Source of the DNA: an uncultured Pelagibacteraceae bacterium
Lineage (GTDB): Bacteria; Pseudomonadota; Alphaproteobacteria; Pelagibacterales; Pelagibacteraceae
Direction of reading: 5' to 3'
NCBI GenBank assembly: GCA_902595535.1
Contig: CACJQI010000006.1
Location: forward strand, 16,303-80,302
DNA length: 64,000 nt
Shown here: positions 19,935 to 29,459 of the stretch, piece by piece
Position numbering within the stretch: position 1 is the stretch's first letter
Layout of the letters: each line of letters begins with the position of its first letter
The notes under the pieces: generated by a model
Told to the model about the DNA's origin: nothing
Databases searched by the model: none
What the model saw: only the letters and a program-made list of their open reading frames with translations
Made by a program: the position numbers and the translations under genes

Positions 19935-20447
19935 ATGTTTTATGATTTAAAAGATAAAAAACCAAAAAACTCTGGTGAAAATTGGGTAGCACCTAACGCA
20001 ACTATAATTGGCGATGTAACTTTGGAAAAAAATACCAGTATTTGGTTTAATGCTGTTTTACGTGGAGACCTTGAAAATATTCACATTGGTGAGGGTTCTA
20101 ACATTCAAGATGGCAGTGTATTGCATACAGATCCAGGATATCCTTTAAAAGTTGGAAAAAATGTAACTGTGGGTCATTTAGTTATGCTTCATGGATGTAC
20201 TATAGGAGAAAATAGTTTGATTGGTATTGGAGCTGTTATACTTAATAACGCTAAAATTGGTAAGAATTGTATTATTGGTGCAAAAACTTTAATTGCTGAA
20301 AATAAAGAGATACCAGATGATTCTTTAGTAGTCGGTTCTCCGGGTAGAATTATTAGAAAAGTAACTGAACAAGAGAAAGAAGCTGTTTTAAAAAATACAA
20401 AACATTATCAAGATAATTGGAAAAGATATTCACAATCAATTTTTTAA
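19935..20447 (+). CDS. Gamma-carbonic anhydrase family protein
   Basis: Left-handed beta-helix hexapeptides; NIQDGSVLHTDPGYPLKVGKNVTVGHLVMLHGC. Confidence 0.9.
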   Translation: MFYDLKDKKPKNSGENWVAPNATIIGDVTLEKNTSIWFNAVLRGDLENIHIGEGSNIQDGSVLHTDPGYPLKVGKNVTVGHLVMLHGCTIGENSLIGIGAVILNNAKIGKNCIIGAKTLIAENKEIPDDSLVVGSPGRIIRKVTEQEKEAVLKNTKHYQDNWKRYSQSIF

Positions 20448-20459
20448 AGGAAGTATTTA

Positions 20460-20750
20460 ATGTCAGCAGGTTATGTAATTGCACAATTAAAGGTAACAAA
20501 TCCAGAAAACTATAAAGAGTATGTCACTAAAGTTAGTGAAGTAGTTAAGAAATTTGGAGGCGAATATCTTGTTAGAAATGGTGAGTATCAAGTTGTTGAA
20601 GGAAAAGATAATTTTCCAAGATTAGTAATTATTAAATTCCCAACTTACGAAAAAGCTCTCGAATGGTATCATTCAGATGAATATAAACCAGTAAAAGATA
20701 TACGATTACAAAATTCTGAAGGAAGTAATATAATTGTTAAGGGTGTATAA
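20460..20750 (+). CDS. DUF1330 family protein
   Basis: GYVIAQLKVTNPENYKEYVTKV...ALEWYHSDEYKPVKDIRLQ. Confidence 0.85.
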   Translation: MSAGYVIAQLKVTNPENYKEYVTKVSEVVKKFGGEYLVRNGEYQVVEGKDNFPRLVIIKFPTYEKALEWYHSDEYKPVKDIRLQNSEGSNIIVKGV

Positions 20751-20758
20751 AAAAAATT

Positions 20759-21358
20759 TTAAGGAACTAACCAATATTCTTTATTATTTTTAATATCAAA
20801 TTTAGCTCTACGATGACCTTTCGCTGCAAGATATAGCCATTCTATTGATTTGATATAACATTTAATCACAGTAAAGTTTTTATAACCATCTTCACTTTGT
20901 TCCATTGTATAATCAAAATCTTCCAATTTAGAAATCATACCAGAAGTAGGGTTTTCAGATATGGTTCCAGGAGGACTATCGGTTAAATAACATCTTCTAC
21001 TAATGTGTTGAGTTTTTTTCCACGATGCTTCTGTTACAGAGTTTTGATTATTTATTTCACATTCAACCTTAACTCTTAATTGTATTTTTTCCTCTTTGTC
21101 ATAGAAAAGTAATGAGGCATTATTATTATTTTTTAAAATATTTACTTTTGGCGATCTTAGATCTGTATGAAATTGTAATAAATTATTTTCTCTAACTGAT
21201 TTCCTTAAAACAACAATTCTTCCATCAATTTCATCGTTATTTGAGCACATAAATACTGGTATTCTAAAAGGGGAACTTCTATTGGTTACTGCATCTTCAA
21301 GCATAGACCAATATTTATTTTGTATTTCTGCTAAATCTTCATAGTATGCTGGTTGCAT
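20759..21358 (-). CDS. Pyridoxamine 5'-phosphate oxidase-like (Alr4036-type) protein
   Basis: RIVVLRKSVRENNLLQFHTDLRSPKVNILKNN and WLYLAAKGHRRAKFDI. Confidence 0.75.
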   Translation of the reverse strand: MQPAYYEDLAEIQNKYWSMLEDAVTNRSSPFRIPVFMCSNNDEIDGRIVVLRKSVRENNLLQFHTDLRSPKVNILKNNNNASLLFYDKEEKIQLRVKVECEINNQNSVTEASWKKTQHISRRCYLTDSPPGTISENPTSGMISKLEDFDYTMEQSEDGYKNFTVIKCYIKSIEWLYLAAKGHRRAKFDIKNNKEYWLVP

Positions 21359-21361
21359 ACT

Positions 21362-22231
21362 TTATTTTCTAAATCTTTTTATTAAGCTAGAAGTGTCCCA
21401 TCGATTACCACCCATTTCCTGAACATCACCATAATATTTATCTACTAACTCTGTAACAGGCAACAAAGAACCATTATTTTTGGCTTCTTCCATAGCAATT
21501 TTTAAATCTTTTCTCATCCAATCCACAGCAAAACCAAAATCAAATTTATCATCAATCATAGTTTTATATCTATTTTCCATTTGCCAAGACTGTGCAGCAC
21601 CTTTAGATATAACTTCAATTACATCTTCCATATTTAAACCAGCTTTCATCCCAAAATTTATTCCTTCAGATAAACCTTGAACTAATCCTGCTATACAAAT
21701 TTGATTAACCATTTTTGCCAATTGTCCATTTCCAGCTCCACCTAACAACTTCATCTTTTTGCTATAACAATCTATTTTATCTTTTGCTTTCTCAAAATCA
21801 GCTTGATCTCCACCAATCATAACTGTTAAGGCACCATTTTCAGCACCAGCTTGACCACCAGATACAGGAGCATCTAATGCACCAAAATCATTTTTTTTTG
21901 CATATTCATAAATCTCACGAGCAATAGTTGCAGAAGCAGTTGTATTGTCTATATAGATTGCACTTTTTTTAATTGTTTTAAAAATTCCATTTTCACCAAA
22001 AGTTACCTCTCTTAAATCATTATCATTTCCAACGCAGGTAAATATATAATCAGCTCCTTCAGCAGCTTTAGCAGGAGTATCTGCTTTAGTTCCTTTATAT
22101 TCACTTATCCATTTATCAGCTTTTGCACCCGTTCTATTATAAACAGTTACATTATGACCAGCTTTTGATATATAACCAGCCATTGGATAACCCATGACAC
22201 CAAGACCTATGAAAGCAACATTACAAGACAT
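21362..22231 (-). CDS. 3-hydroxyisobutyrate dehydrogenase-family NAD(P)-dependent oxidoreductase
   Basis: VAFIGLGVMGYPMAGYISKAGHNVTVYNRT; DAPVSGGQAGAENGALTVMIGG. Confidence 0.9.
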   Translation of the reverse strand: MSCNVAFIGLGVMGYPMAGYISKAGHNVTVYNRTGAKADKWISEYKGTKADTPAKAAEGADYIFTCVGNDNDLREVTFGENGIFKTIKKSAIYIDNTTASATIAREIYEYAKKNDFGALDAPVSGGQAGAENGALTVMIGGDQADFEKAKDKIDCYSKKMKLLGGAGNGQLAKMVNQICIAGLVQGLSEGINFGMKAGLNMEDVIEVISKGAAQSWQMENRYKTMIDDKFDFGFAVDWMRKDLKIAMEEAKNNGSLLPVTELVDKYYGDVQEMGGNRWDTSSLIKRFRK

Positions 22232-22245
22232 AATTTTTATTTCCT

Positions 22246-23451
22246 ATGTTTAACAATTTGAAGTTTAAAGTAATTTTATTTGGATTTATTTTTACATTTT
22301 TTTCTAGTTTTGGACAGAGTTATTTTTTAGGATTATTTAATTCTAGCATACGAGAGACATTATCTATTACTCATGGACAATTTGGTACAATTTATGCATC
22401 TGCAACTTTATGTAGTAGCTTATTATTAATTTGGGTTGGAAAAAAAATTGATGATGTAAATATTTTTAAATTTGCTTTTTTTGTAATTATACTTTTATCA
22501 TTTGCTTGTTTTTTCTTTTCAAAAATTTCATCAGTTTTACTTCTTTTTATTGCAATATTTTTGATGAGATTTTCTGGCCAAGGATTAATGTCTCACACAG
22601 CATCAACAACAATTTCAAGATATTTTACTAAAACTAGAGGAAAAGCTTTAAGCATAAGTTGGTTTGGATTGTCCTCAGCGGAATTCATTATGCCAGTATT
22701 AATGGTATACTTATTAACAATTATTAGTTGGCAAAATCTATGGGTAATATTTTCAATTACAGTTTTAATTTTCCTACCAATAGTTTCTTTTTTATTAATA
22801 AAAAATCTAAATTTAGATTCTAGAGAGTCTAAAGATGAAAATATTAAAGATGAAGAAATTAAACAATGGAAGAGAATAGAGGTTATTAAAGATTATAGAT
22901 TTTATATAATTAGTCTTAATATGCTTGCTATGCCATGGATCTTTACTGGCTTTGCTGTATTTCAATCATTTGTACAAACATCAAAAGGTTGGGGGCCTTA
23001 CACAATCGCTCAATCATTTATGTCTTACTCAATTTTTTCTGTTTTGACTTTATTCTTGTCTGGATATTTAATTGATAAATTCACAAGTAGAAAATTATTA
23101 ATATTTATGAACATCCCGCTTTTACTCTCAGCAATTGTATTATTCTTTTTTGATACGCCAATTATCGCTTTTGTATTTTTAGGTCTAGTTGGAATTTCTA
23201 ATGGTTTTGCAAATATTTTAGGCTCTTCTACTTGGGCTGAGCTTTATGGAGTAAAACATATTGGATCAATAAAAGCTTTAACGACTGCATTAATGGTATT
23301 TGCTACAGCATTTGGCACAGCTTTATATGGATTTTTGATTGATATTGGTTTTACTATAGAAGAAATTATAGCTGTTTCAGGCACTTATATTTCTATCTCT
23401 TTAATCCTTCTTTTTTTAATAAGAAAAAAGCTCAATCCAGTTATTATTTAA
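22246..23451 (+). CDS. MFS transporter
   Basis: 12-TM protein; WFGLSSAEFIMPVL, FMRFSGQGLMSHTASTTISRYF. Confidence 0.85.
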   Translation: MFNNLKFKVILFGFIFTFFSSFGQSYFLGLFNSSIRETLSITHGQFGTIYASATLCSSLLLIWVGKKIDDVNIFKFAFFVIILLSFACFFFSKISSVLLLFIAIFLMRFSGQGLMSHTASTTISRYFTKTRGKALSISWFGLSSAEFIMPVLMVYLLTIISWQNLWVIFSITVLIFLPIVSFLLIKNLNLDSRESKDENIKDEEIKQWKRIEVIKDYRFYIISLNMLAMPWIFTGFAVFQSFVQTSKGWGPYTIAQSFMSYSIFSVLTLFLSGYLIDKFTSRKLLIFMNIPLLLSAIVLFFFDTPIIAFVFLGLVGISNGFANILGSSTWAELYGVKHIGSIKALTTALMVFATAFGTALYGFLIDIGFTIEEIIAVSGTYISISLILLFLIRKKLNPVII

Positions 23452-23494
23452 AAAGAACTTGCATTTTAGAGGTCTCAGGTATAAATAATCGCCC

Positions 23495-24013
23495 ATGGCA
23501 AGAGTAACAGTTGAAGACTGCATAGATAAAGTAGAAAGTCCTTACGAATTAGTTCTTGTTGCTAAAGAAAGAGCAACTCAATTAAACTCAGGTATCGAAC
23601 CATTACTGGATAGAGATAATGATAAAAATACAGTTATCTCTTTGAGAGAAATAGCAGAAGAAAAAATTAAAGTTTCAGATTTAACTGAGAGTGCTGTTTA
23701 CAAACTTAGAAAACACGTTGAACAAGTTGATGATGGCTCTGAGGACGATGAAGAAATAGGTGATGATTTTGAAAACATGTATAAGGGTGAAATTTCAAAA
23801 AGTGGTACACCAATTTTACCATCTAAAAGAGCAAGAAAAACTCCAGAAAAAATTCAAGTATCTCAAGAAGACTTAGCTGAAATACAAAATTCTACTGAAA
23901 CAAGTTCTGCTGATCCTTTAGAAGCAAATGCTGAAGAGGGTGATGCATCTATCGAAGAGATGCAAGCTGAAGAAATTCAATCTAACGAAGAAGATACTAA
24001 TAGCGAAGATTAA
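23495..24013 (+). CDS. rpoZ: RNA polymerase omega subunit with long acidic C-terminal extension
   Basis: MARVTVEDCIDKVESPYELVLVAKERATQLNSG, NTVISLREIAE; about 100-aa Glu/Asp-rich tail. Confidence 0.92.
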   Translation: MARVTVEDCIDKVESPYELVLVAKERATQLNSGIEPLLDRDNDKNTVISLREIAEEKIKVSDLTESAVYKLRKHVEQVDDGSEDDEEIGDDFENMYKGEISKSGTPILPSKRARKTPEKIQVSQEDLAEIQNSTETSSADPLEANAEEGDASIEEMQAEEIQSNEEDTNSED

Positions 24014-24026
24014 TATCCCCAAAAAA

Positions 24027-24053
24027 AAAGGGCTCTGAAAATCAAAGCCCTTT
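24027..24053 (+). terminator. Intrinsic terminator-like hairpin downstream of rpoZ, probably bidirectional
   Basis: AAAGGGCT ... AGCCCTTT with flanking A/T tracts. Confidence 0.8.
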
Positions 24054-24073
24054 AAATTTTATTTAAATAATAA

Positions 24074-25078
24074 TTAATTTGGAATCCAGCTTCTCCATTT
24101 GTCAGGATTAGCATCTTTCCATTCTTTAACTACTTCTTTAAGATCTCTGTTTTTTTGTTTAACTTCAACTAGCATTACAGCTTGATCTGCATTATCAAAC
24201 TTCATTTTTTTGAAGAATGCTCTAGCTTTAGCGTGTTCAGCTTTAGCAAAAGTTTCTGGATTACCATAGTTGAAAGTGTAATCTTTTGCCCAACCTGTAG
24301 CAGGCCATGCAGCAGTTCCACAATCTTTCCAGTTATTTGCTTCTGTGAAGCTATCACAAACTTTATGAGCAGGTAGATTTACACCAACCATGTCATAAGC
24401 ACCAAAGAACCAATGAGGCTCCCATAGGTATAACAAGAATGGTTCTTTTCTTTCATATGCAGCTACTGCTTCAGCAATTGCTGCTGCTTCTGTTCCTAGT
24501 TCGTCAGCTTGGAAATCAATCCCTAAAAGATCTAATCTTTTTTGGTCATGACAGTTCCAACCAGCTACTGGACAAGCAATCAATCTTCCTTTGCTTCCAG
24601 ATTCAATTGATGCAAACTTATCTTTATGTTTATTTAGATCTTTCCATGATTTAATACCTAAACTTTCAGCAGCATATCTAGGAATGTAATAATCTGAAAG
24701 TCCAATTATTCCAGTAGTACCTAGAAGCTCAATACTTCCATCACCTTCATAATTAAACATAGTTTTACCGTCGTAAACTAGTGGACCTTTCATCATTACA
24801 GTATCCGCTTCAGCATAACTTGGCCAACTTTCACAAGCGAAATCAATTTCACCTGCAGCTATTGCTTCCCATAGACCTGTTCCTGATGGAAACACAACTC
24901 TTTTTACTTTGTAACCTAATTCTTCCTCCAACATACTGACTGCTACTTGACAAGTAATTTCTCCACCTGTCCAGTCTGCTACAGCTGCTGTTAATCTCTT
25001 AGCATTTGCTTGAGAAAAAGTTCCTAATATAAGTACAAAAGATAATATCAGAGTTGATATTTTTTTTGATAACTTCAT
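24074..25078 (-). CDS. proX: Glycine betaine/proline ABC transporter substrate-binding protein
   Basis: OpuAC-type SBP: AVADWTGGEITCQVAVSMLEEELGYKVKRVVFPSGTGLWEAIAAGEIDFACESWPS. Confidence 0.88.
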   Translation of the reverse strand: MKLSKKISTLILSFVLILGTFSQANAKRLTAAVADWTGGEITCQVAVSMLEEELGYKVKRVVFPSGTGLWEAIAAGEIDFACESWPSYAEADTVMMKGPLVYDGKTMFNYEGDGSIELLGTTGIIGLSDYYIPRYAAESLGIKSWKDLNKHKDKFASIESGSKGRLIACPVAGWNCHDQKRLDLLGIDFQADELGTEAAAIAEAVAAYERKEPFLLYLWEPHWFFGAYDMVGVNLPAHKVCDSFTEANNWKDCGTAAWPATGWAKDYTFNYGNPETFAKAEHAKARAFFKKMKFDNADQAVMLVEVKQKNRDLKEVVKEWKDANPDKWRSWIPN

Positions 25079-25171
25079 TATTTCTCCTCTAAATTAATTT
25101 AAAAAAGTATACTAATTCAAAAATTACACGCATGTAAACTGTATAAATTAAGTAATTATGATTAATTTATT

Positions 25172-25204
25172 AAAAAAAGGTGTGGTTTATTGTCAATAAC
25201 CCAC
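25172..25204 (-). terminator. Imperfect hairpin with T7 tract between proW and proX on the minus strand
   Basis: Minus strand GTGGGTTAT-TGAC-AATAAACCAC-ACC-TTTTTTT. Confidence 0.5.
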
Positions 25205-25246
25205 AATAGGTTTCTGTATATTTAATTTTTTATATCTCAGCTGAAT

Positions 25247-27370
25247 TTAGTTTTTTTCTAAACCTAGAGCTATTCTTTGTTTTTTAGTCCAAGCTAAACT
25301 TATTCTGTCAATTATTATTGCCATTAAAACAATTCCAATTCCTGCCGCTAATCCTCTACCAGTATCTGATCTTGCCAATCCATTAAACACTTCAAGCCCG
25401 AGACCTTTTCCTCCAATTAAAGGAGTAACAATCTGCATTGCAAACGCCATTATCACTGTTTGATTGAATCCAATTACCAAACTTGGGATGGCTAGAGGAA
25501 ATTTGACTTTATTAAGTGTTTGTATCAATGTTCCACCAAATGATCTTGATACCTCAGAATAACTACCAGAAACTTGAGTAAGACCTAAAGATGTAAGTCT
25601 TATAATGGGAGGGATTGAGTAAATCACTGTCGCTAGTACAGCAGAAACTGTACCTCCTCCAAAAAACATAAGTACGGGTATTAGATAACAAAAATAAGGA
25701 AGCGTCTGCATTGCATCTAAAATAACATTTAAGATATCTCTAAATCTTTGATTGTATGAGGCTATAATTCCCAAAGGCACACCAACAGCAAAGCATAAAG
25801 TTACAGAGACTAAAACAGATGACAAAGTAATCATGGACTGAGTCCAAATTCCACATGCTCCAATAAATAATAGCAGTAATATTGTAACAAATGCAAATCT
25901 TAGTCCTACAGCAAAATATCCAATAGCTGTAAATATTCCCATGGTGTACCACCATGGTATATGAGTCAAGAAAGTATCAAGGGGTCTGAGTAAATTTAAA
26001 TATACGAATGCTCTTAATCCTTTTGTAAATGCAATGAATGATGGATTAACAGTTAAAGATTTAACTGTGTCGGCTATAGGTTGTCTTATAGAAAGTTTCC
26101 ATTCAGATGGAAACGATCCAATATTCACAACAAAAGCATCAATTAAAACAATAATAAAAAAAACTATAAAGGATGGAATTAAATAATATCTTTTACTAAT
26201 AAATTCACCAATTTCTTCAGCTGTGTCTTTATTAAATAAAGAAATTAAATATTTAAATACATATCCAACTAAGTTTGTAGTTTTTTCACAAATATATTTA
26301 ATAATATAATGAGCAAAACTAAGTGGTTTTTCTAAAATTCTTGCTATTTGAAATTTTTCCCATGACTGCGGAAGTAAATAGAATTTTTGAACATCAGAAG
26401 GAATAGTTTCCTTATCTTTACTAAAAGACATACTAAATCTGTCAAATAATATTGCCATAAAAAGTATACATAGCCCTCCTTCCATAGCCCAACCCACATC
26501 AAGGTTTCGAATTGCTAACCAAACTTGACCACCAATTCCTTCAGCTCCAATAAAACATGCCAAAACAACAAGTGCTAAAGCCATCATTATTACTTGGTTA
26601 ATGCCCATCATGATACTTGGTAAAGAAAGTGGAATTTTTATTTTAAAGAGAAGTTGAAGTTTACTTGAACCAAATGATGTAGCTGACTCAATAGTTTCTT
26701 TTGAAACTTGTCTTATTCCTGAATTAGTTAATCTTATTATTGGAGGCATAGCATAAATCATTGTAGCTAATATTGCTGGCGCACCTCCAATTCCAAAAAA
26801 GAATAAAGCAGGAAATAGATATACAAATGCAGGCATTACTTGCATAGTATCTAAAATAGGCTTCATGAAATTTTCAAACCTATCACTTTGTGAACATAAA
26901 ACTCCAAGTGAGACTCCAAAAAAAACACATAATAAAACTGATAATCCCATCAGAGCAAGTGTTTGCATGGACTCGTCCCACATTCCAACAGCTCCCCAAA
27001 AATAAACTACGAATAAGGAATACAAACCTAACCTTAATCCACCTGCAATTAAACAAGGTAAAAAGAGAATTGCGGTTATTAATAACCAAGGTGAATCTAT
27101 TAAAAAATCTTCAAGAAAATAGTATCCCTCTTTAATATAGCTTGCGATTATTTTTGTTATCCATCTATAATTTTTTTTTAGATAATCCTCACCATCATTT
27201 ACCCAAGCGGTAAAAGTAAATCCATCAGTTATCTCTTTTGGAAACTTAGATGGACTTTCATTTTGAAATGACAACCACAAAGCTCCTAAAAATACAGCTA
27301 ATACTATAAAATATTTGATTAAATTTTTTGAAGAATTTGGCTTTTCTAACACATTGCTCTGAGCAGTCAT
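25247..27370 (-). CDS. proW: Glycine betaine ABC permease, tandem fusion of two ProW-type domains
   Basis: Two copies of the permease signature: FFGIGGAPAILATMIYAMPPIIRLTNSGIRQVSKETIESATSFG and FFGGGTVSAVLATVIYSIPPIIRLTSLGLTQVSGSYSEVSRSFG. Confidence 0.9.
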   Translation of the reverse strand: MTAQSNVLEKPNSSKNLIKYFIVLAVFLGALWLSFQNESPSKFPKEITDGFTFTAWVNDGEDYLKKNYRWITKIIASYIKEGYYFLEDFLIDSPWLLITAILFLPCLIAGGLRLGLYSLFVVYFWGAVGMWDESMQTLALMGLSVLLCVFFGVSLGVLCSQSDRFENFMKPILDTMQVMPAFVYLFPALFFFGIGGAPAILATMIYAMPPIIRLTNSGIRQVSKETIESATSFGSSKLQLLFKIKIPLSLPSIMMGINQVIMMALALVVLACFIGAEGIGGQVWLAIRNLDVGWAMEGGLCILFMAILFDRFSMSFSKDKETIPSDVQKFYLLPQSWEKFQIARILEKPLSFAHYIIKYICEKTTNLVGYVFKYLISLFNKDTAEEIGEFISKRYYLIPSFIVFFIIVLIDAFVVNIGSFPSEWKLSIRQPIADTVKSLTVNPSFIAFTKGLRAFVYLNLLRPLDTFLTHIPWWYTMGIFTAIGYFAVGLRFAFVTILLLLFIGACGIWTQSMITLSSVLVSVTLCFAVGVPLGIIASYNQRFRDILNVILDAMQTLPYFCYLIPVLMFFGGGTVSAVLATVIYSIPPIIRLTSLGLTQVSGSYSEVSRSFGGTLIQTLNKVKFPLAIPSLVIGFNQTVIMAFAMQIVTPLIGGKGLGLEVFNGLARSDTGRGLAAGIGIVLMAIIIDRISLAWTKKQRIALGLEKN

Positions 27371-27448
27371 AAATATACCAATTTAAATAAACTATTTTAC
27401 TTTTAAAGTAAAATATTGTCTTATTCCTGCTTAGGTTTTTTGATTAAT

Positions 27449-28492
27449 ATGAATGATACTAAAATTGTTTGCTCTAATATTTGGAAATTATTTGGTCCAG
27501 ATGAAAAAAGAATTAAAGACAATTTAGATCCAAATCTCTCAACAAAAGAAGTTCAAGAAAAAACAGGCCATGTTGTGGCTGTAAAAAATGTGAGTTTTTC
27601 AATACAAAAAGGTGAAACGTTTGTTGTTATGGGTTTGTCAGGAAGTGGAAAATCAACTTTAGTAAGATGTATATCTAGATTAATTGAACCAACTTCTGGT
27701 TCAGTAAAAATGGATGATGTTGATGTTACTAAAATGAGTGGAAGTGAATTGTTAGACTTAAGAAGAAATAAAATGAGTATGGTCTTTCAGCATTTTGGTT
27801 TATTTCCTCACAGAACAGTTGTAGAGAATATTGCATACGGTCTTGAAATTAGAGGTAGCAAAAGGCAAGAACGTACAGATAAAGCTATGGAAGTTTTGAA
27901 AATGGTTGGACTTGAAGGTTGGCATAATAATTATCCAAGAGAATTATCTGGAGGTATGCAACAAAGAGTAGGTTTAGCTAGGGCATTAGCTGTAGATCCA
28001 GAAATATTAATATTTGATGAACCTTTTTCAGCATTAGATCCTTTAATAAGAAGAGAGATGCAAGATGAATTATTAAAATTACAAGAGAAATTACAAAAAA
28101 CTATGGTCTTTATTACTCATGATTTTTTAGAAGCAATTAAGATGGGAGACCATATTGCAATTATGAAAGATGGCGAAGTTTCTCAGGTTGGGACGCCTGA
28201 AGAAATAGTTGCAAACCCAAAAGATCAGTATGTAAAAGATTTCTGTGAAGATGTTCCAAAATACAAAGTTTTAAGTGCAGGAAAAGTTATGCGAGAGGAA
28301 TGTTGTGAAGAAACAAAAAAATTATATGAAGAGAAATCATCTTGCATACCTGATAATTCAAAAATTGAAACTTTAATAGATAAGCTTGTTGACTCTGATA
28401 AATCATTTCCAGTTGTATGCGCTAATACTGGTGATTTATTAGGTGAGATAGATCGTTCAATTGTTATGAAATCTATGAAGTCAGCTAGTTAA
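27449..28492 (+). CDS. proV: Glycine betaine/proline ABC transporter ATP-binding protein
   Basis: Walker A GLSGSGKST, LSGGMQQRVGLARAL, Walker B EILIFDEPFSALD; ATG 27449 preferred over TTG 27416. Confidence 0.92.
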   Translation: MNDTKIVCSNIWKLFGPDEKRIKDNLDPNLSTKEVQEKTGHVVAVKNVSFSIQKGETFVVMGLSGSGKSTLVRCISRLIEPTSGSVKMDDVDVTKMSGSELLDLRRNKMSMVFQHFGLFPHRTVVENIAYGLEIRGSKRQERTDKAMEVLKMVGLEGWHNNYPRELSGGMQQRVGLARALAVDPEILIFDEPFSALDPLIRREMQDELLKLQEKLQKTMVFITHDFLEAIKMGDHIAIMKDGEVSQVGTPEEIVANPKDQYVKDFCEDVPKYKVLSAGKVMREECCEETKKLYEEKSSCIPDNSKIETLIDKLVDSDKSFPVVCANTGDLLGEIDRSIVMKSMKSAS

Positions 28493-29417
28493 ACTGGTTA
28501 TTACCCTTAATACTTTTTTCTTTAACTTTATCTCTCCAAATAATTATCATACCGGCCAAAACAATTGCTATCACACCTGGAAAAAGTTGTTGCCATGGAG
28601 CTTCTTTGAAAAAAATCCATCCAAGAACAAAGGAAGATGGTATTCCTAAATATTCAAATGATGCCATCTTACTAGCAGAGATTAATCTATAAGAATAAAT
28701 AAATAATATTGCTGCTGTTCCACCAAGAATACCAGTTAGAGTCATTAAAAAGAAATCTTGAATATTTTTAATTTCTACATGTCCGCTAGTAATAAAAAAT
28801 AAAATTAAAGCACCCAAGACATTAAAAATTAATGTAAATAATTGTATTTTTGCAGTTGAGTGACCCTCAGGAATAAATTTCAAAATTATAACAGTCATAG
28901 CCCAAGCTATAGCTGTAAGAATTGGAAAAATTGAATAAAAGTTAAATATATCACTTGTAGGCTTCATAATTAATACTACGCCTAAAAAACCTAAAAATAT
29001 TGCAGACCATCTATAAATTCCAATCCTGTCTTTTAAAAAAAAAATTGAAAAAATTACTATAAAAAAAGGAGATGAAAAAGTAAGTGTCATTGCAGTTGCA
29101 AATTCAAGGTTTATTACAGAAATAAAGACAAAAATATTCATAGCCAAAAAACCTAAGCCTCTTAAAAAACTAAGTGCTACAAATTTGTTGTTCAGATTTT
29201 TAAAGATTGTTAAATGCTCTTTGGTAAATAAAATTAATAAAATTAATGGTATTACTCCAGCAATATTTCTAAAAACAGCAAGTTGAACTACAGAATATTC
29301 ATCTCCAAGAAATTTAATTACAACCATATACAAATCTACGCATAAAATTGCCATTAGCATCGTAGCGACTGCTAAATAAGTTTTTTTAATATCAATTTTC
29401 TCAGATGATATTTTCAT
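28485..29417 (-). CDS. EamA/DMT-family transporter
   Basis: Ten-TM EamA pattern; overlaps the 3' end of proV convergently. Confidence 0.85.
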   Translation of the reverse strand: MKISSEKIDIKKTYLAVATMLMAILCVDLYMVVIKFLGDEYSVVQLAVFRNIAGVIPLILLILFTKEHLTIFKNLNNKFVALSFLRGLGFLAMNIFVFISVINLEFATAMTLTFSSPFFIVIFSIFFLKDRIGIYRWSAIFLGFLGVVLIMKPTSDIFNFYSIFPILTAIAWAMTVIILKFIPEGHSTAKIQLFTLIFNVLGALILFFITSGHVEIKNIQDFFLMTLTGILGGTAAILFIYSYRLISASKMASFEYLGIPSSFVLGWIFFKEAPWQQLFPGVIAIVLAGMIIIWRDKVKEKSIKGNNQFN

Positions 29418-29459
29418 GTGTAAATTTTTTTTAAAAATTGTATAAACCTTACAAATAAA

